A DNA stretch of 64,000 bases. It comes from Hydrogenophilus thiooxidans. Lineage in GTDB: Bacteria; Pseudomonadota; Gammaproteobacteria; Burkholderiales; Rhodocyclaceae. Position 1 is the first letter of the stretch, and every line of letters begins with the position of its first letter. The notes under the pieces were generated by a model. The model saw nothing but the letters and a program-made list of their open reading frames with translations, did no database searches and was not told where the DNA came from. The position numbers and the translations under genes are program-made. Below, in pieces: positions 53,602 through 64,000 of this stretch. The DNA is taken from contig NZ_JAHLSY010000001.1 in NCBI RefSeq assembly GCF_019049855.1, forward strand, positions 62,001 through 126,000, given 5' to 3'.

Positions 53602-53931
53602 ATGTGGATCACTAACGCTTACGCGCAAGCCGCAGGCGCTACCGCCGACCCCACCGGTGGGTTGATGCAGCTGCTTCCGCTCATCTTGATGTTCGTGGTC
53701 ATCTGGTTTCTGATGATCCGTCCCCAGATGAAACGCGCCAAAGAGCACAAACAGATGCTCGAAGCGCTCAAAGTCGGCGATGAGGTACTCACCCAAGGTG
53801 GGATCATCGGGATCGTCCGGGCGATCGACGACCAGTTCGTCACGGTCGAGATCGCCAAAGGGGTCGAAGTGGTGGTGCAAAAACCGACGATCCTCGCCGT
53901 CCTCGTCAAAGGCACCGTCAAACACCTCTGA
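53602..53931 (+). CDS. yajC: Preprotein translocase subunit YajC
   Basis: Small inner-membrane protein of 109 residues with one helix (LMQLLPLILMFVVIWFLMI, broken at its ends) followed by the RPQMKRAKEH signature and a cytoplasmic beta domain. The ATG at 53602 follows TAGGAG. It is the accessory partner of SecDF, encoded just downstream. Confidence 0.95.
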   Translation: MWITNAYAQAAGATADPTGGLMQLLPLILMFVVIWFLMIRPQMKRAKEHKQMLEALKVGDEVLTQGGIIGIVRAIDDQFVTVEIAKGVEVVVQKPTILAVLVKGTVKHL

Positions 53932-53950
53932 TCGTGAAAGCGCTGCGTCT

Positions 53951-55789
53951 ATGAACCGCTATCCGCTGTGGAAAAGTGTCCTGATCGTCCTCGTGGTGAT
54001 CGTTGGGGCAATTTACGCGCTCCCCAACCTATTTGGTGAAATCCCCGCGGTCCAGGTTGCGCCGATCAAAGCGGGCGCTCCGTGGGACGCCGCGCCCGTA
54101 GAGGCGCGCATTCGGGAAACGCTCGCTTCCGCGCACCTCGAAGCCACCGGATTCGAACGGGACCCCGATGGACTTCGGATCCTTTTCGCCGAAACCGAAA
54201 CGCAACTCAAAGCGCGTGACCTCATCGACGCAGCGCTCAATCCCGATCCCAAAAAACCGCGCTACATCGTAGCGCTGAACCTCCTGCCCGGCGCACCGAA
54301 GTGGTTATTGGCGATCGGCGCGAAACCGATGTACCTAGGGCTCGACCTTAGGGGCGGCGTCCACTTTCTCTTGGAAGTCGATATGGCAGGGGCGATTGCG
54401 CAGCGGCTCGACGCGCTCGCTGCGGACATCCGGTCCACGCTACGCTCCGAGCGGATTCGGTCACTGGGTATCGCCCGCCAAGGCAATACGATCGTTGCCC
54501 GTTTCTCGGACCCCACCACTGCACAACAGGCGCGCACGGTACTGACGAAAACGTTTCTCGAGCTCGCCATCGACCTCCAAGAAAACGGCGACGAAACGCG
54601 CCTCATCGCGCGGCTGACACCCAGCGCGGAACAGAAAATCCGCGAATTCGCTTTGAAACAAAACATCACCACGTTGCACAACCGCATCAACGAACTGGGC
54701 GTTGCCGAACCGGTGATTCAACAGCAAGGGGCGAACCGCATCGTCGTGCAACTTCCGGGCGTGCAAGACGTGGCCAAAGCGAAAGACATCTTGGGACGCA
54801 CCGCGACCCTGGAAGTGCGCCTGGTCGACGACACCCCCGGCGCGCTCGAAGCGGCACTCGCGGGTCGTGTTCCGCCGGGAACGGAGCTGCTCACCGAGCG
54901 CAACGGTCGTCCCATTCTCGTCAAGCGCGACGTGGTTCTCACGGGTGAGCGGCTGACCGATGCACAACCCGGGTTCGACAGCCAGACGCAAGAACCGGCG
55001 GTCCACCTCACACTCGATGCGGCTGGCGCCCGGATCTTTCGCGACGTCACCCGTGAAAATGTCGGCAAACGCATGGCGATCCTTTTGATCGACCGCGGGG
55101 TTGCCGAAGTGGTCACCGCCCCGGTGATCCGAACGGAGATCGGCGGCGGTCGCGTGCAGATCTCGGGCGCGATGACGACGGCAGAAGCGCGTGACATCGC
55201 GTTGTTGTTGCGTGCGGGGAGTCTTGCCGCCCCGATGCGGATCGTCGAAGAGCGCACGATCGGGCCGAGCCTAGGGAAAGAGAACATCGAACGCGGGGTC
55301 AATGCCACGCTCTACGGTTTCCTGGCGATCGCCCTTTTCATGATCGTCTACTATGAGGTGATCGGTATCGTTTCGGTGGTCGCGCTCTTTGTGAACCTGG
55401 TGTTGCTGATCGCGCTCCTTTCGCTACTTCAAGCCACGCTGACCCTACCGGGTATCGCAGCCGTGGCGCTCACGCTGGGGATGGCGATCGACGCCAACGT
55501 GCTGATCAACGAGCGGATTCGTGAAGAGCTGCGCGCGGGTGTCTCCCCGCAATTGGCGATTGCCGCGGGGTATGATCGCGCGTTCGATACCATTTTGGAC
55601 TCGAACGTCACCTCGCTGATCGCCGGTCTGGCGCTCCTGATTTTCGGCTGGGGTCCGGTACGTGGATTCGCAGTGGTCCATGTCCTGGGTATCCTCACCT
55701 CGATCTTCAGCGCCGTTCTGGTCTCACGCTGGCTGGTCAATCTGATCTACGGCGGCAACAAACGCATTTCGCGTATTCGAATCGGTTGA
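53951..55789 (+). CDS. secD: Protein translocase subunit SecD
   Basis: Membrane protein of 612 residues with six helices and a large periplasmic P1 domain. It shows LGLDLRGGVHFLLEVD and the D-A-N-V segment GMAIDANVLINERIREE. It uses the proton-motive force to complete export. The ATG at 53951 (MNRYPLWKS) is the family start and lies 19 bases after yajC. Confidence 0.97.
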   Translation: MNRYPLWKSVLIVLVVIVGAIYALPNLFGEIPAVQVAPIKAGAPWDAAPVEARIRETLASAHLEATGFERDPDGLRILFAETETQLKARDLIDAALNPDPKKPRYIVALNLLPGAPKWLLAIGAKPMYLGLDLRGGVHFLLEVDMAGAIAQRLDALAADIRSTLRSERIRSLGIARQGNTIVARFSDPTTAQQARTVLTKTFLELAIDLQENGDETRLIARLTPSAEQKIREFALKQNITTLHNRINELGVAEPVIQQQGANRIVVQLPGVQDVAKAKDILGRTATLEVRLVDDTPGALEAALAGRVPPGTELLTERNGRPILVKRDVVLTGERLTDAQPGFDSQTQEPAVHLTLDAAGARIFRDVTRENVGKRMAILLIDRGVAEVVTAPVIRTEIGGGRVQISGAMTTAEARDIALLLRAGSLAAPMRIVEERTIGPSLGKENIERGVNATLYGFLAIALFMIVYYEVIGIVSVVALFVNLVLLIALLSLLQATLTLPGIAAVALTLGMAIDANVLINERIREELRAGVSPQLAIAAGYDRAFDTILDSNVTSLIAGLALLIFGWGPVRGFAVVHVLGILTSIFSAVLVSRWLVNLIYGGNKRISRIRIG

Positions 55790-55801
55790 AAGGTCTCGAC
55801 C

Positions 55802-56734
55802 ATGGAACTCTTTCGTCCTCGTGCCGACATCCCCTTCATGCGCTTTGCGCCCATTTTCAACGCCATTTCGCTCCTCTTTTTCCTGGTTGCGGTGGGCAGT
55901 TTGATCGTCCGCGGCCTCAACCTCTCGATCGAATTCACTGGGGGGACGTTGGTCGAAATCCATAGCGAACAGTCGATCACACTGCCGCCGCTGCGTGAAA
56001 CCCTTGTGCAAAACGGTTTTCCCGAAGCGCAGGTGCAACATTTCGGCTCGACGAAAGCAGCGATCGTGCGCTTGGCGCGACACGATGAGCTCCCCCCTGA
56101 TGAAGTCGCAGACAACCTACGCGCCCTTTTTGCCAAGCACCTGCCTGAGATCACAGTTACCCGCGTGGAATTCGTCGGCCCCCAAGTAGGACGTGAACTT
56201 GCGGAAAACGGCGCAATCGCGCTCGTCTTGGTCGTGATCGGGATCATGATCTATTTGGCGATCCGCTTCGAGTGGCGCTTTTCTGTAGCGGCGATCATCG
56301 CCAACCTGCACGACGTGGTGATCATTCTTGGTTTCTTTGCGCTCTTCCAATGGGAGTTTTCGTTGCCGGTACTGGCTGCGGTACTTGCCGTGCTCGGCTA
56401 TTCCGTCAACGAAACCGTGGTGATCTTCGACCGCGTGCGGGAAAAGATGCGCGCAAGCCGCGGCAAGGTCTCTACCGCGTCGCTCCTTGACCATGCGATC
56501 ACCTCGACGATGTCCCGCACCGTGATCACCCACGGCAGCACCTTGGCGATGGTGCTCTCAATCCTTCTCTTCGGCGGAGAGACGCTCTACTATTTTGCGC
56601 TGGCATTGACGATCGGCATTCTCTTCGGAATCTATTCGTCGATCTTCGTCTCGTCGGCACTCTTGATGTGGTTTGGTGTCACCCGCGAAAGCCTCATCAA
56701 GCCGGAACGCAAGAAAGAAGAAGCGGTCGTCTGA
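55802..56734 (+). CDS. secF: Protein translocase subunit SecF
   Basis: Membrane protein of 310 residues with six helices. It has SIEFTGGTLVEI and the SVNETVVIFDRVRE signature. It pairs with SecD 12 bases upstream. Confidence 0.97.
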   Translation: MELFRPRADIPFMRFAPIFNAISLLFFLVAVGSLIVRGLNLSIEFTGGTLVEIHSEQSITLPPLRETLVQNGFPEAQVQHFGSTKAAIVRLARHDELPPDEVADNLRALFAKHLPEITVTRVEFVGPQVGRELAENGAIALVLVVIGIMIYLAIRFEWRFSVAAIIANLHDVVIILGFFALFQWEFSLPVLAAVLAVLGYSVNETVVIFDRVREKMRASRGKVSTASLLDHAITSTMSRTVITHGSTLAMVLSILLFGGETLYYFALALTIGILFGIYSSIFVSSALLMWFGVTRESLIKPERKKEEAVV

Positions 56735-56741
56735 ACCGCGC

Positions 56742-56770
56742 AAAAAAAGGTCGCTGCCCATGCAGCGACC
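56742..56770 (-). terminator. Intrinsic terminator of the dct TRAP operon
   Basis: GGTCGCTGC (56749-56757) and GCAGCGACC (56762-56770) form a perfect 9-bp stem with a 4-base loop. On the minus strand it is followed by seven Ts, so it ends the dctQ-M-P transcript; it also sits after secF on the other strand. Confidence 0.88.
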
Positions 56771-56802
56771 CCAATGACGCAACAACGCAGCCTGCTCGGT
56801 GA

Positions 56803-57810
56803 TCAGCGCAATTTCTGCGGATCGAAGCCGGTAGCTTCGTACACCATTTCGATCACTTTCTTATCGATGCGCGGCGCCATCTCTTCATGCACGGGGATGA
56901 GCGCTTTCTTGAGCGCCAATTTCTCTTCCGGCGTCAATTCGATGATCTCGCTCGTTCCCGCTTTCCGCACCGCTTCAAGCGCTTTTTCGTTCTCTTCCTT
57001 GGCGATGTCGTTGACGTACTCCGTCGCCTCTTTCATCGCTTTTTCGAGCTGGGTACGGATCGTATCCGGCAAACCATCCCAGAAGCGTTTGTTGGCGATC
57101 ACCGCATAGCCCAAGTACCCGTGGTTCGACAGCGTCACATATTTCTGCACTTCGTGCATCTTCTGGGTATAAAGATTGGACGGCGGATTTTCGGTGCCAT
57201 CGACCACACCGGTTTGCAACGCCTGATAGACTTCGGAGAACGCCATCACCTGCGGCAGCGCCCCGAGCGCCCGCATCTGCGCTTCGAGCACTTTCGAGGA
57301 CTGGATCCGCATCTTCAACCCTTTGAAGTCTTCCGGCTTGCGTAGCGGCTTGTTGGCCGAAAAGACCTTGAAGCCGTTGTCCCAATACGCCAGCCCTGTG
57401 ATCCCTTTCGGTTCGAGCGCAGCGAGCAGTTTCTTACCCACCGGCCCATAGGTCACTTTGTGCAGATCTTCGTAGCCGTCGAAAATGTAGGGGAGGTCAA
57501 AGACCTCGAACTGCCGGACCCCAAGTGGCCCGAACTTGGCGAGTGACGGGGCGATGATCTGCACCGCGCCCAACTGCAACGCTTCGAGCTCCTCTTTGTC
57601 TTTGTAGAGCGTGCTGTTGGGATAGACCTCGACCTTCACCGCACCGTTGGTATATTTTTCCGCCAACTCTTTGAACTTGAGCGCCCCCTTCCCCTTCGGG
57701 GTGTCATCTGCCACCACGTGGCTGAATTTGATCACGATCGGTTCGGCCGCTTGCGCCGCACCCATCACGCCGATCGCAGCCAATGCAAACACAACGGTCT
57801 TCAGTTTCAT
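56803..57810 (-). CDS. dctP: TRAP transporter substrate-binding protein DctP
   Basis: Periplasmic solute receptor of 335 residues with a signal peptide (cleavage after GAAQA). Family segments IVIKFSHVV and GLKMRIQSSKV, with the conserved carboxylate-binding arginine in the latter, support a C4-dicarboxylate ligand. The ATG at 57810 follows GGAGG. It is last in the operon dctQ-M-P. Confidence 0.92.
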   Translation of the reverse strand: MKLKTVVFALAAIGVMGAAQAAEPIVIKFSHVVADDTPKGKGALKFKELAEKYTNGAVKVEVYPNSTLYKDKEELEALQLGAVQIIAPSLAKFGPLGVRQFEVFDLPYIFDGYEDLHKVTYGPVGKKLLAALEPKGITGLAYWDNGFKVFSANKPLRKPEDFKGLKMRIQSSKVLEAQMRALGALPQVMAFSEVYQALQTGVVDGTENPPSNLYTQKMHEVQKYVTLSNHGYLGYAVIANKRFWDGLPDTIRTQLEKAMKEATEYVNDIAKEENEKALEAVRKAGTSEIIELTPEEKLALKKALIPVHEEMAPRIDKKVIEMVYEATGFDPQKLR

Positions 57811-57835
57811 AGTCACCTCCTGTACAAGGCTGCCT

Positions 57836-59119
57836 TTACATCATCCCCAGCGCTCGCGGCAGCCAAAGCGAGAGCGCGGGCCAGTAAGTCACCAAAATCA
57901 AAAAGAGCAGCATCGTGACGAGCCACGGCAACACCGAGACGCTCACCTCGGTGAGCCCCGCACGGGTGATGCCGCTTGCGACAAAGAGGTTGAGTCCCAC
58001 CGGTGGCGTGATCATGCCGATCTCCATATTGACGGTAACGACCACACCGAAATGGATCGGATCGATCCCAAGCGCTACCGCGACCGGAAAAAGGATCGGC
58101 GCAAGGATCAAGATGATCGAGCTCGGCTCCATCAAATTACCGGCAACCAACAACAGGATATTGACGATCAACAAAAAGCCGATTTGACCCAGCCCCATGT
58201 CGATGATCGCCTGCGCCAGCATTTGCGGGATCTGCTCACTGGTGAGGATGAACGAAAAAACCACCGCGCCCGAGATGATGAAAAAGAGCATCGACGCCAT
58301 GTTCGCCGATTCGATGAACACCCGCGGCACGTCGCGCCAAGTGAGGTCGCGATAGACGTAGAGCGCGATGAACGCGGCATAGACGGCGCTCATCGCCGCA
58401 GCCTCGGTCGCGGTGAAAATGCCCGCGTAGATCCCACCCATCACGATCAGGATCAGCATCAACCCCCAAATGGCGTCGCGAAAGGCCTCCCAGCGCTCTC
58501 GCCAGCTCGCTTTCGGCTGCTTGGGGAAATGGTTTTTCTTCGCCTGCCACCAGGTGGTCGCGGCAAGCATCAGGGTGAGCACGATCCCGGGAACGACCCC
58601 CGCCATGAAGAGCGCACCGATCGAAGAGTTCGTGGTCACCGCGTACATCACCATCACGATCGACGGCGGAATGAGGATGCCCAACCCACCTGCGGATGCG
58701 ACCGTACCGATCGCAAAGCGCTGGGGAAAGCCCTGCTTGAGCATCGCCGGGATGAGGATCGAACCGATCGCCAACACCGTGGCCGGAGAGGAGCCCGAAA
58801 CGGCCGCAAAGAGTGCGCACGCGGCAACCGCGGTCATCCCCAATCCCCCGGTGATGTGACCGACCATCACGTTCGCAAAGCGGATCATCCGGCGCGCAAC
58901 CCCCCCGCTGGTGAGAAAATTCCCGGCCAGAATGAAGAACGGGATTGCGAGCAGCTCGAATTTTTCCACCGCCGACATCATTTTGAGGGTGACCGATTCG
59001 AGCGGCACATTGGCCAAAACCCCCATGAAGAGGAAGACGGTGAGGCCAAGCGCGACCCCGATCGGCATCCCGACAACCATCAAGAGAAAAAGCAAACCGA
59101 AAAGAATCGCCGCGTTCAT
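57836..59119 (-). CDS. dctM: TRAP transporter large permease DctM
   Basis: Twelve-helix sodium/substrate symporter subunit of 427 residues (FGLLFLLMVVGMPIGVALG start, ending PRALGMM). It follows dctQ with no spacing. With DctP and DctQ it imports succinate, malate or fumarate, which would allow mixotrophic growth. Confidence 0.94.
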   Translation of the reverse strand: MNAAILFGLLFLLMVVGMPIGVALGLTVFLFMGVLANVPLESVTLKMMSAVEKFELLAIPFFILAGNFLTSGGVARRMIRFANVMVGHITGGLGMTAVAACALFAAVSGSSPATVLAIGSILIPAMLKQGFPQRFAIGTVASAGGLGILIPPSIVMVMYAVTTNSSIGALFMAGVVPGIVLTLMLAATTWWQAKKNHFPKQPKASWRERWEAFRDAIWGLMLILIVMGGIYAGIFTATEAAAMSAVYAAFIALYVYRDLTWRDVPRVFIESANMASMLFFIISGAVVFSFILTSEQIPQMLAQAIIDMGLGQIGFLLIVNILLLVAGNLMEPSSIILILAPILFPVAVALGIDPIHFGVVVTVNMEIGMITPPVGLNLFVASGITRAGLTEVSVSVLPWLVTMLLFLILVTYWPALSLWLPRALGMM

Positions 59120-59719
59120 TTACGACTCCTCCAACCCAGCAACGTGAGCGACCTGGTGGCGCGGCAACTCACCCGTACGCCAGAAACGGATCAGCACCTC
59201 CAAAAACCGCCACCCCATGAGCATTCCCCCGATGGGGATGATCAGATAGACCGCCCAAGACGGCCATTCGAGATCGGGTGTCACCGAGCCTTCGAAATAG
59301 GGCCCCGTGTCCCAACCCAACGTGTCGTAAAAAGCGTAGGCCAAACCGTTCTCCCACACGAACAACGCCCCGAACCAGGCTGTCAACGCACTGAAGAGGA
59401 TCCCGGCTCCAAGCCCCAACGTCACGAGGAGCGCGCGCGTCTTGCCCGTAGCCCGCTCCGTGACAATATCGACGCCGACGTGAATTCCCGTCCGCACCCC
59501 ATACGCCGCGCCGATTTTGGCCATCCACGCGGCACAGATGAGCGCGAACTCCTGCGCCCACCCCAAATCGCGCGCAAGCAGCCAATCTTGCAGATAAGGG
59601 ATGGGCACACCGCTCAGATAGCGATGGACAACCGCGACGAAAATCACCCCGGTCGTCAATGCCAGAAGAAAACCGATCAGCCACTCTTCGAGGTGGTTCA
59701 GGATTTGCCGGAAACGCAT
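59120..59719 (-). CDS. dctQ: TRAP transporter small permease DctQ
   Basis: Four-helix membrane protein of about 199 residues. The start is set at the ATG at 59719 (MRFRQILNHLEEW), 7 bases after GGGG; an ATG two codons upstream is also possible. First gene of the TRAP operon and divergent from its sensor kinase. Confidence 0.9.
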   Translation of the reverse strand: MRFRQILNHLEEWLIGFLLALTTGVIFVAVVHRYLSGVPIPYLQDWLLARDLGWAQEFALICAAWMAKIGAAYGVRTGIHVGVDIVTERATGKTRALLVTLGLGAGILFSALTAWFGALFVWENGLAYAFYDTLGWDTGPYFEGSVTPDLEWPSWAVYLIIPIGGMLMGWRFLEVLIRFWRTGELPRHQVAHVAGLEES

Positions 59720-59795
59720 CGTCATGCCCCAACAGACCAGAGATGCGGCGCATTGTGCGACAATCGTCCGCGAAACGCTATCGTGGAATTCCACT

Positions 59796-61709
59796 ATGCG
59801 CCGCTTCGCTCAGCACAACCCACTCTTTTGGCCCCCGCTCATCGCTGTACTGACCCTGATGCTCGCGCTCGCGGCAACCGCAGGGTACCAATGGCTGAGT
59901 CTCGAAGCGCAACGCACCCAACAGCGCATTCAAGATACGCTCTGGTTGCGGCAATATCTGACGTTTCAACTCGACGACCTCGCTGCCAAGCTGAAAGGCA
60001 CTGTCGAGGCGATCAGTTCCCCCGACGGAGCCATTTCGTTTACGGCTTCGAAAACTTTGCTCTTTCGCCAGCACCGTGAGCTCACGGCGCTCGAGATCGT
60101 TCCACACGCATCGCGCGCTTTACGTTGCCAAGCTGAGCAACCGTGGTCGTTCGTTGCCTCCGACCCGGGAAAAAGCGAACTGGTTTGGTGCCACCCCCTT
60201 GCCGACGGACTGGCGCTCATTGCGCACATCGACCTTGCCACCTTCTTGGCGCAAGCGCCGTGGTGGGTGCTGCAGCACTACCACGCAGCGCTTTACGATG
60301 CGCAAGGCGAACTGCTCGCGCTAAGCGGCGCACCCACTACCGAGGCGCCGGAGTCGCGCTATCGCACCGTCGTCACGCTCCCTGGGGTCGAATGGATGGT
60401 GGAGCTGGCTGGTGACCCGCCGGTCACGCCCTTTGCGCAGCGGCTCCTGCTCACTGCAAGCTTCATCTTGGGGTTGGCCGCGATCGTCGCGATCGGATTT
60501 GCGGCCCGCGCTGCCAGTGCGCGTTTGCAAGCCCTCAAAGCGCTCAAAGACGAAGTGGCGTTTCGCCGCGCGATGGAGAATTCGTTGCGCGTGGGGCTTC
60601 GGGCGCGCGACCGCGAAGGCAAGATCCTCTACGTCAACGACGCGTTTTGCGCGATGACCGGCTTCACGGCAGAGGAACTGATCGGCCGCTCACCCCCCAT
60701 GCCCTATTGGGACCCCAAAAAGCAAGAAGAGACCGAAGCGTTGCACCGTCAGATTCTGGCCGGGAAGGGACCTACGGCAGGTTTCGAGATTGGCTTTCGT
60801 CGCAAGGATGGACGACCGTTGGAAGCGCTGGTTTTCGAGGCACCGCTCGTTGATGGAGAAGGTAAGCAGATCGGGTGGATGGCTTCGATCATCGACGTCA
60901 CCGAGCAGCGGCAAAAAGAGCGAGAGATCGAATGGCAGCGCAACCGCCTGGCCGCGCAAGCACGCCTTGTGACACTTGGCGAGATGGCGGCTGCGATCGC
61001 GCACGAACTCAACCAGCCGCTGTTGGCAATCGCCAGCTACGCCAGCGGCGCGCGCCATCTGCTGCAGCAGGACGCAAACAGAGGCACTGCTGGGGACAAC
61101 CCAACGGGCGCTGCGCTCAGCGACGCGCTCACGGCGATCGAACGCCAAGCGTTACGCGCAGGCGAAGTCGTGCAGCGGATTCGCCAATTCAGCCGCCACC
61201 GCGAACCCCTCTACGCGCCCCATGCGATCGCGAAACTGATGACCGAAGTCGTGCAACTGGTCGAGCCGCTTGCAAAGCGAACCGGTGTCCACATTCAAGT
61301 GACCCCTGGGCCCGAGATCACGGTCGAGGTCGATGCGATCTTGCTCCAACAAGCGGTTGCGAACGTCTTGATCAACGGCATCGAAGCCGCCGCGGAGCCC
61401 GAAGCACGGGCGCGGCGCGTCGCCGTCACCTGGCAAAGCGATGCCGATCGGTTCGCGATCGTGCTCCGCGACTGGGGGCCAGGGATTGCGGAAACGGCAT
61501 GGCAACGCCTCGATGAGGCGTTCATCACCCAAAAACCCGACGGGCTCGGTTTGGGGTTGTGGGTGACCCGTTCGGTGGTCGAAGCCCATCGCGGGCGACT
61601 GGAGATCCGCCGCCACCCCGACGGCGGCACCGTGGTCACGTTGCGTTTTCCGCGCCAAGCCACCCATGCCGCCCGTGGTGTCGTCTCTCAACCCGCTGCC
61701 GCGCATTAG
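59796..61709 (+). CDS. DctB/DctS-type sensor histidine kinase
   Basis: Membrane sensor of 637 residues. Two helices (about residues 13-35 and 220-245) flank a periplasmic sensing domain; a PAS domain (about 270-385), a phosphoacceptor box (AAIAHELNQPL) and an ATPase domain (NVLINGIE to GLGLGLW) follow. It should detect external dicarboxylate and switch on dctQMP through the adjacent regulator. Confidence 0.88.
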   Translation: MRRFAQHNPLFWPPLIAVLTLMLALAATAGYQWLSLEAQRTQQRIQDTLWLRQYLTFQLDDLAAKLKGTVEAISSPDGAISFTASKTLLFRQHRELTALEIVPHASRALRCQAEQPWSFVASDPGKSELVWCHPLADGLALIAHIDLATFLAQAPWWVLQHYHAALYDAQGELLALSGAPTTEAPESRYRTVVTLPGVEWMVELAGDPPVTPFAQRLLLTASFILGLAAIVAIGFAARAASARLQALKALKDEVAFRRAMENSLRVGLRARDREGKILYVNDAFCAMTGFTAEELIGRSPPMPYWDPKKQEETEALHRQILAGKGPTAGFEIGFRRKDGRPLEALVFEAPLVDGEGKQIGWMASIIDVTEQRQKEREIEWQRNRLAAQARLVTLGEMAAAIAHELNQPLLAIASYASGARHLLQQDANRGTAGDNPTGAALSDALTAIERQALRAGEVVQRIRQFSRHREPLYAPHAIAKLMTEVVQLVEPLAKRTGVHIQVTPGPEITVEVDAILLQQAVANVLINGIEAAAEPEARARRVAVTWQSDADRFAIVLRDWGPGIAETAWQRLDEAFITQKPDGLGLGLWVTRSVVEAHRGRLEIRRHPDGGTVVTLRFPRQATHAARGVVSQPAAAH

Positions 61710-61717
61710 GAGCCGTG

Positions 61718-62344
61718 ATGACCTCTGAGATCACCGTATTCCTCATCGACGACGACCCTGATGTGCGCCAAGCCCTCTCGTGGCTGTTGCGCGCCCATCG
61801 CTTTTGCGTCGCCACCTTTGCTTCGGTCGCCGACTTTTTGGCCGCGGTCACGCCGCAAGCGCGCGGGGTGATCGTGATGGATCTGCGCATGCCCGAGATC
61901 GACGGGCTGGACGGCCAGGCCTTGTTGCGGCAACGGGGCTTTCAACTCCCGATCCTTTTTCTCACTGCCCATGGCGATGTCCCCAGTGCAGTGGTCGCAC
62001 TCAAACAGGGTGCGTTCGACTTTTTGGAAAAGCCGATCGAAGGCCAGGCCCTGGTTGCCCGAATCCAGGAAGCGCTGGCGTTCGAAGCAAAGCTCTGGTC
62101 CGAACGGCAGCGTGAAGCGCAGTGGACAGATGGGTTGGCGAAACTGACCGAACGCGAACGCGAGGTATTGCGGCTGACGCTACAGGGACTTCCCACCAAA
62201 ACGATCGCCGATCGCTTGGGGATCGCGGTGCGTACCGTCGAGGTGCACCGCGGGCATCTTTTCGAAAAATTGGGGGTAAAAAGTGCGCTCGAACTTGCAG
62301 CGCAGATGCCGCCCCACCTGCGGGCGGAAATCGAAGCATCATGA
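61718..62344 (+). CDS. DctR/FixJ-type response regulator
   Basis: Regulator of 208 residues: receiver domain with the acidic pocket (LIDDDPD), the phosphoacceptor in VMDLRMPE, the conserved lysine in FLEKPIE, and a LuxR-type helix-turn-helix (LTEREREVLRLTLQG). The ATG at 61718 lies 8 bases after the kinase stop. It resembles DctR of DctSR rather than the sigma54-dependent DctD. Confidence 0.88.
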   Translation: MTSEITVFLIDDDPDVRQALSWLLRAHRFCVATFASVADFLAAVTPQARGVIVMDLRMPEIDGLDGQALLRQRGFQLPILFLTAHGDVPSAVVALKQGAFDFLEKPIEGQALVARIQEALAFEAKLWSERQREAQWTDGLAKLTEREREVLRLTLQGLPTKTIADRLGIAVRTVEVHRGHLFEKLGVKSALELAAQMPPHLRAEIEAS

Positions 62345-62363
62345 CCGCAAGCACGCGTCCTGC

Positions 62364-64000
<1,637 letters not shown>

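Noticed and set aside
57647-60079. Open frame of about 810 codons on the plus strand
   Set aside because: It lies antisense to dctP, dctM and dctQ, is rich in arginine, histidine and aspartate as expected of a reversed frame, and has no family features.

Overview
The window reads as a chromosomal segment of a chemolithotrophic, sulfur-oxidising proteobacterium. The gene styles and the mix of sox, reverse-type dsr and soe genes point to a betaproteobacterium, most likely of the Hydrogenophilales type (inference from gene content and protein style; no rRNA is present to confirm it). Coding density is very high, G+C is clearly above 50 percent, and no stretch of more than 300 bases lacks a gene. 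I saw no tRNA, rRNA, CRISPR array, insertion sequence or prophage.

Region 1 (1-13.9 kb, minus strand): the start of a DUF934 gene and an assimilatory sulfite reductase hemoprotein (cysI), a periplasmic metallo-beta-lactamase-fold protein (soxH-like), then the complete Sox thiosulfate-oxidising system transcribed as soxC-D-Y-Z-A-X-B. Upstream lie a SulP transporter fused to STAS and two universal-stress domains, a mercaptopyruvate sulfurtransferase (sseA) and an unknown protein.

Region 2 (14.1-17.0 kb, plus strand): a sulfur-trafficking set, tusA - dsrE2 - YeeE/YedE permease (tsuA-like) - TauD-like dioxygenase, the last two overlapping. Region 3 (17.0-23.4 kb): the cytoplasmic sulfite dehydrogenase soeABC on the minus strand and, divergently, a soluble NarX/NarL-type two-component pair whose sensor has a cysteine-rich GAF domain.

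Region 4 (23.4-36.4 kb, minus strand): a complete reverse dissimilatory sulfite reductase operon, dsrABEFHCMKLJOPN, followed by cobA (siroheme supply). Divergent from dsrA is a compact three-gene operon of unknown role: a heme-oxygenase-like di-iron protein, a stand-alone S24/LexA-like protein lacking the usual catalytic lysine, and a TrpD2/YbiB-like protein. Region 5 (38.8-42.4 kb, minus strand): a NapC-type tetraheme cytochrome, a secreted ankyrin-repeat protein and the flavocytochrome c sulfide dehydrogenase fccAB.

Together regions 1-5 cover thiosulfate (Sox), sulfide (FccAB), stored or trafficked sulfane sulfur (TusA, DsrE2, DsrEFH, DsrC, rDsrAB) and sulfite (SoeABC), with electrons passed to quinone by DsrMKJOP and SoeC and to cytochromes by Sox and Fcc. 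The combination of soxCD with a full rdsr operon in one locus is unusual.

Region 6 (42.4-64 kb) is housekeeping: NUDIX hydrolase, dut, coaBC, radC, rpmB-rpmG, a cold-shock gene, an M23 peptidase, the dTDP-rhamnose operon rfbBDAC, a phenylpyruvate/indolepyruvate decarboxylase with a divergent Lrp regulator, yajC-secD-secF, a TRAP dicarboxylate transporter (dctQ-M-P) with a divergent two-component system, purB and the end of argJ.
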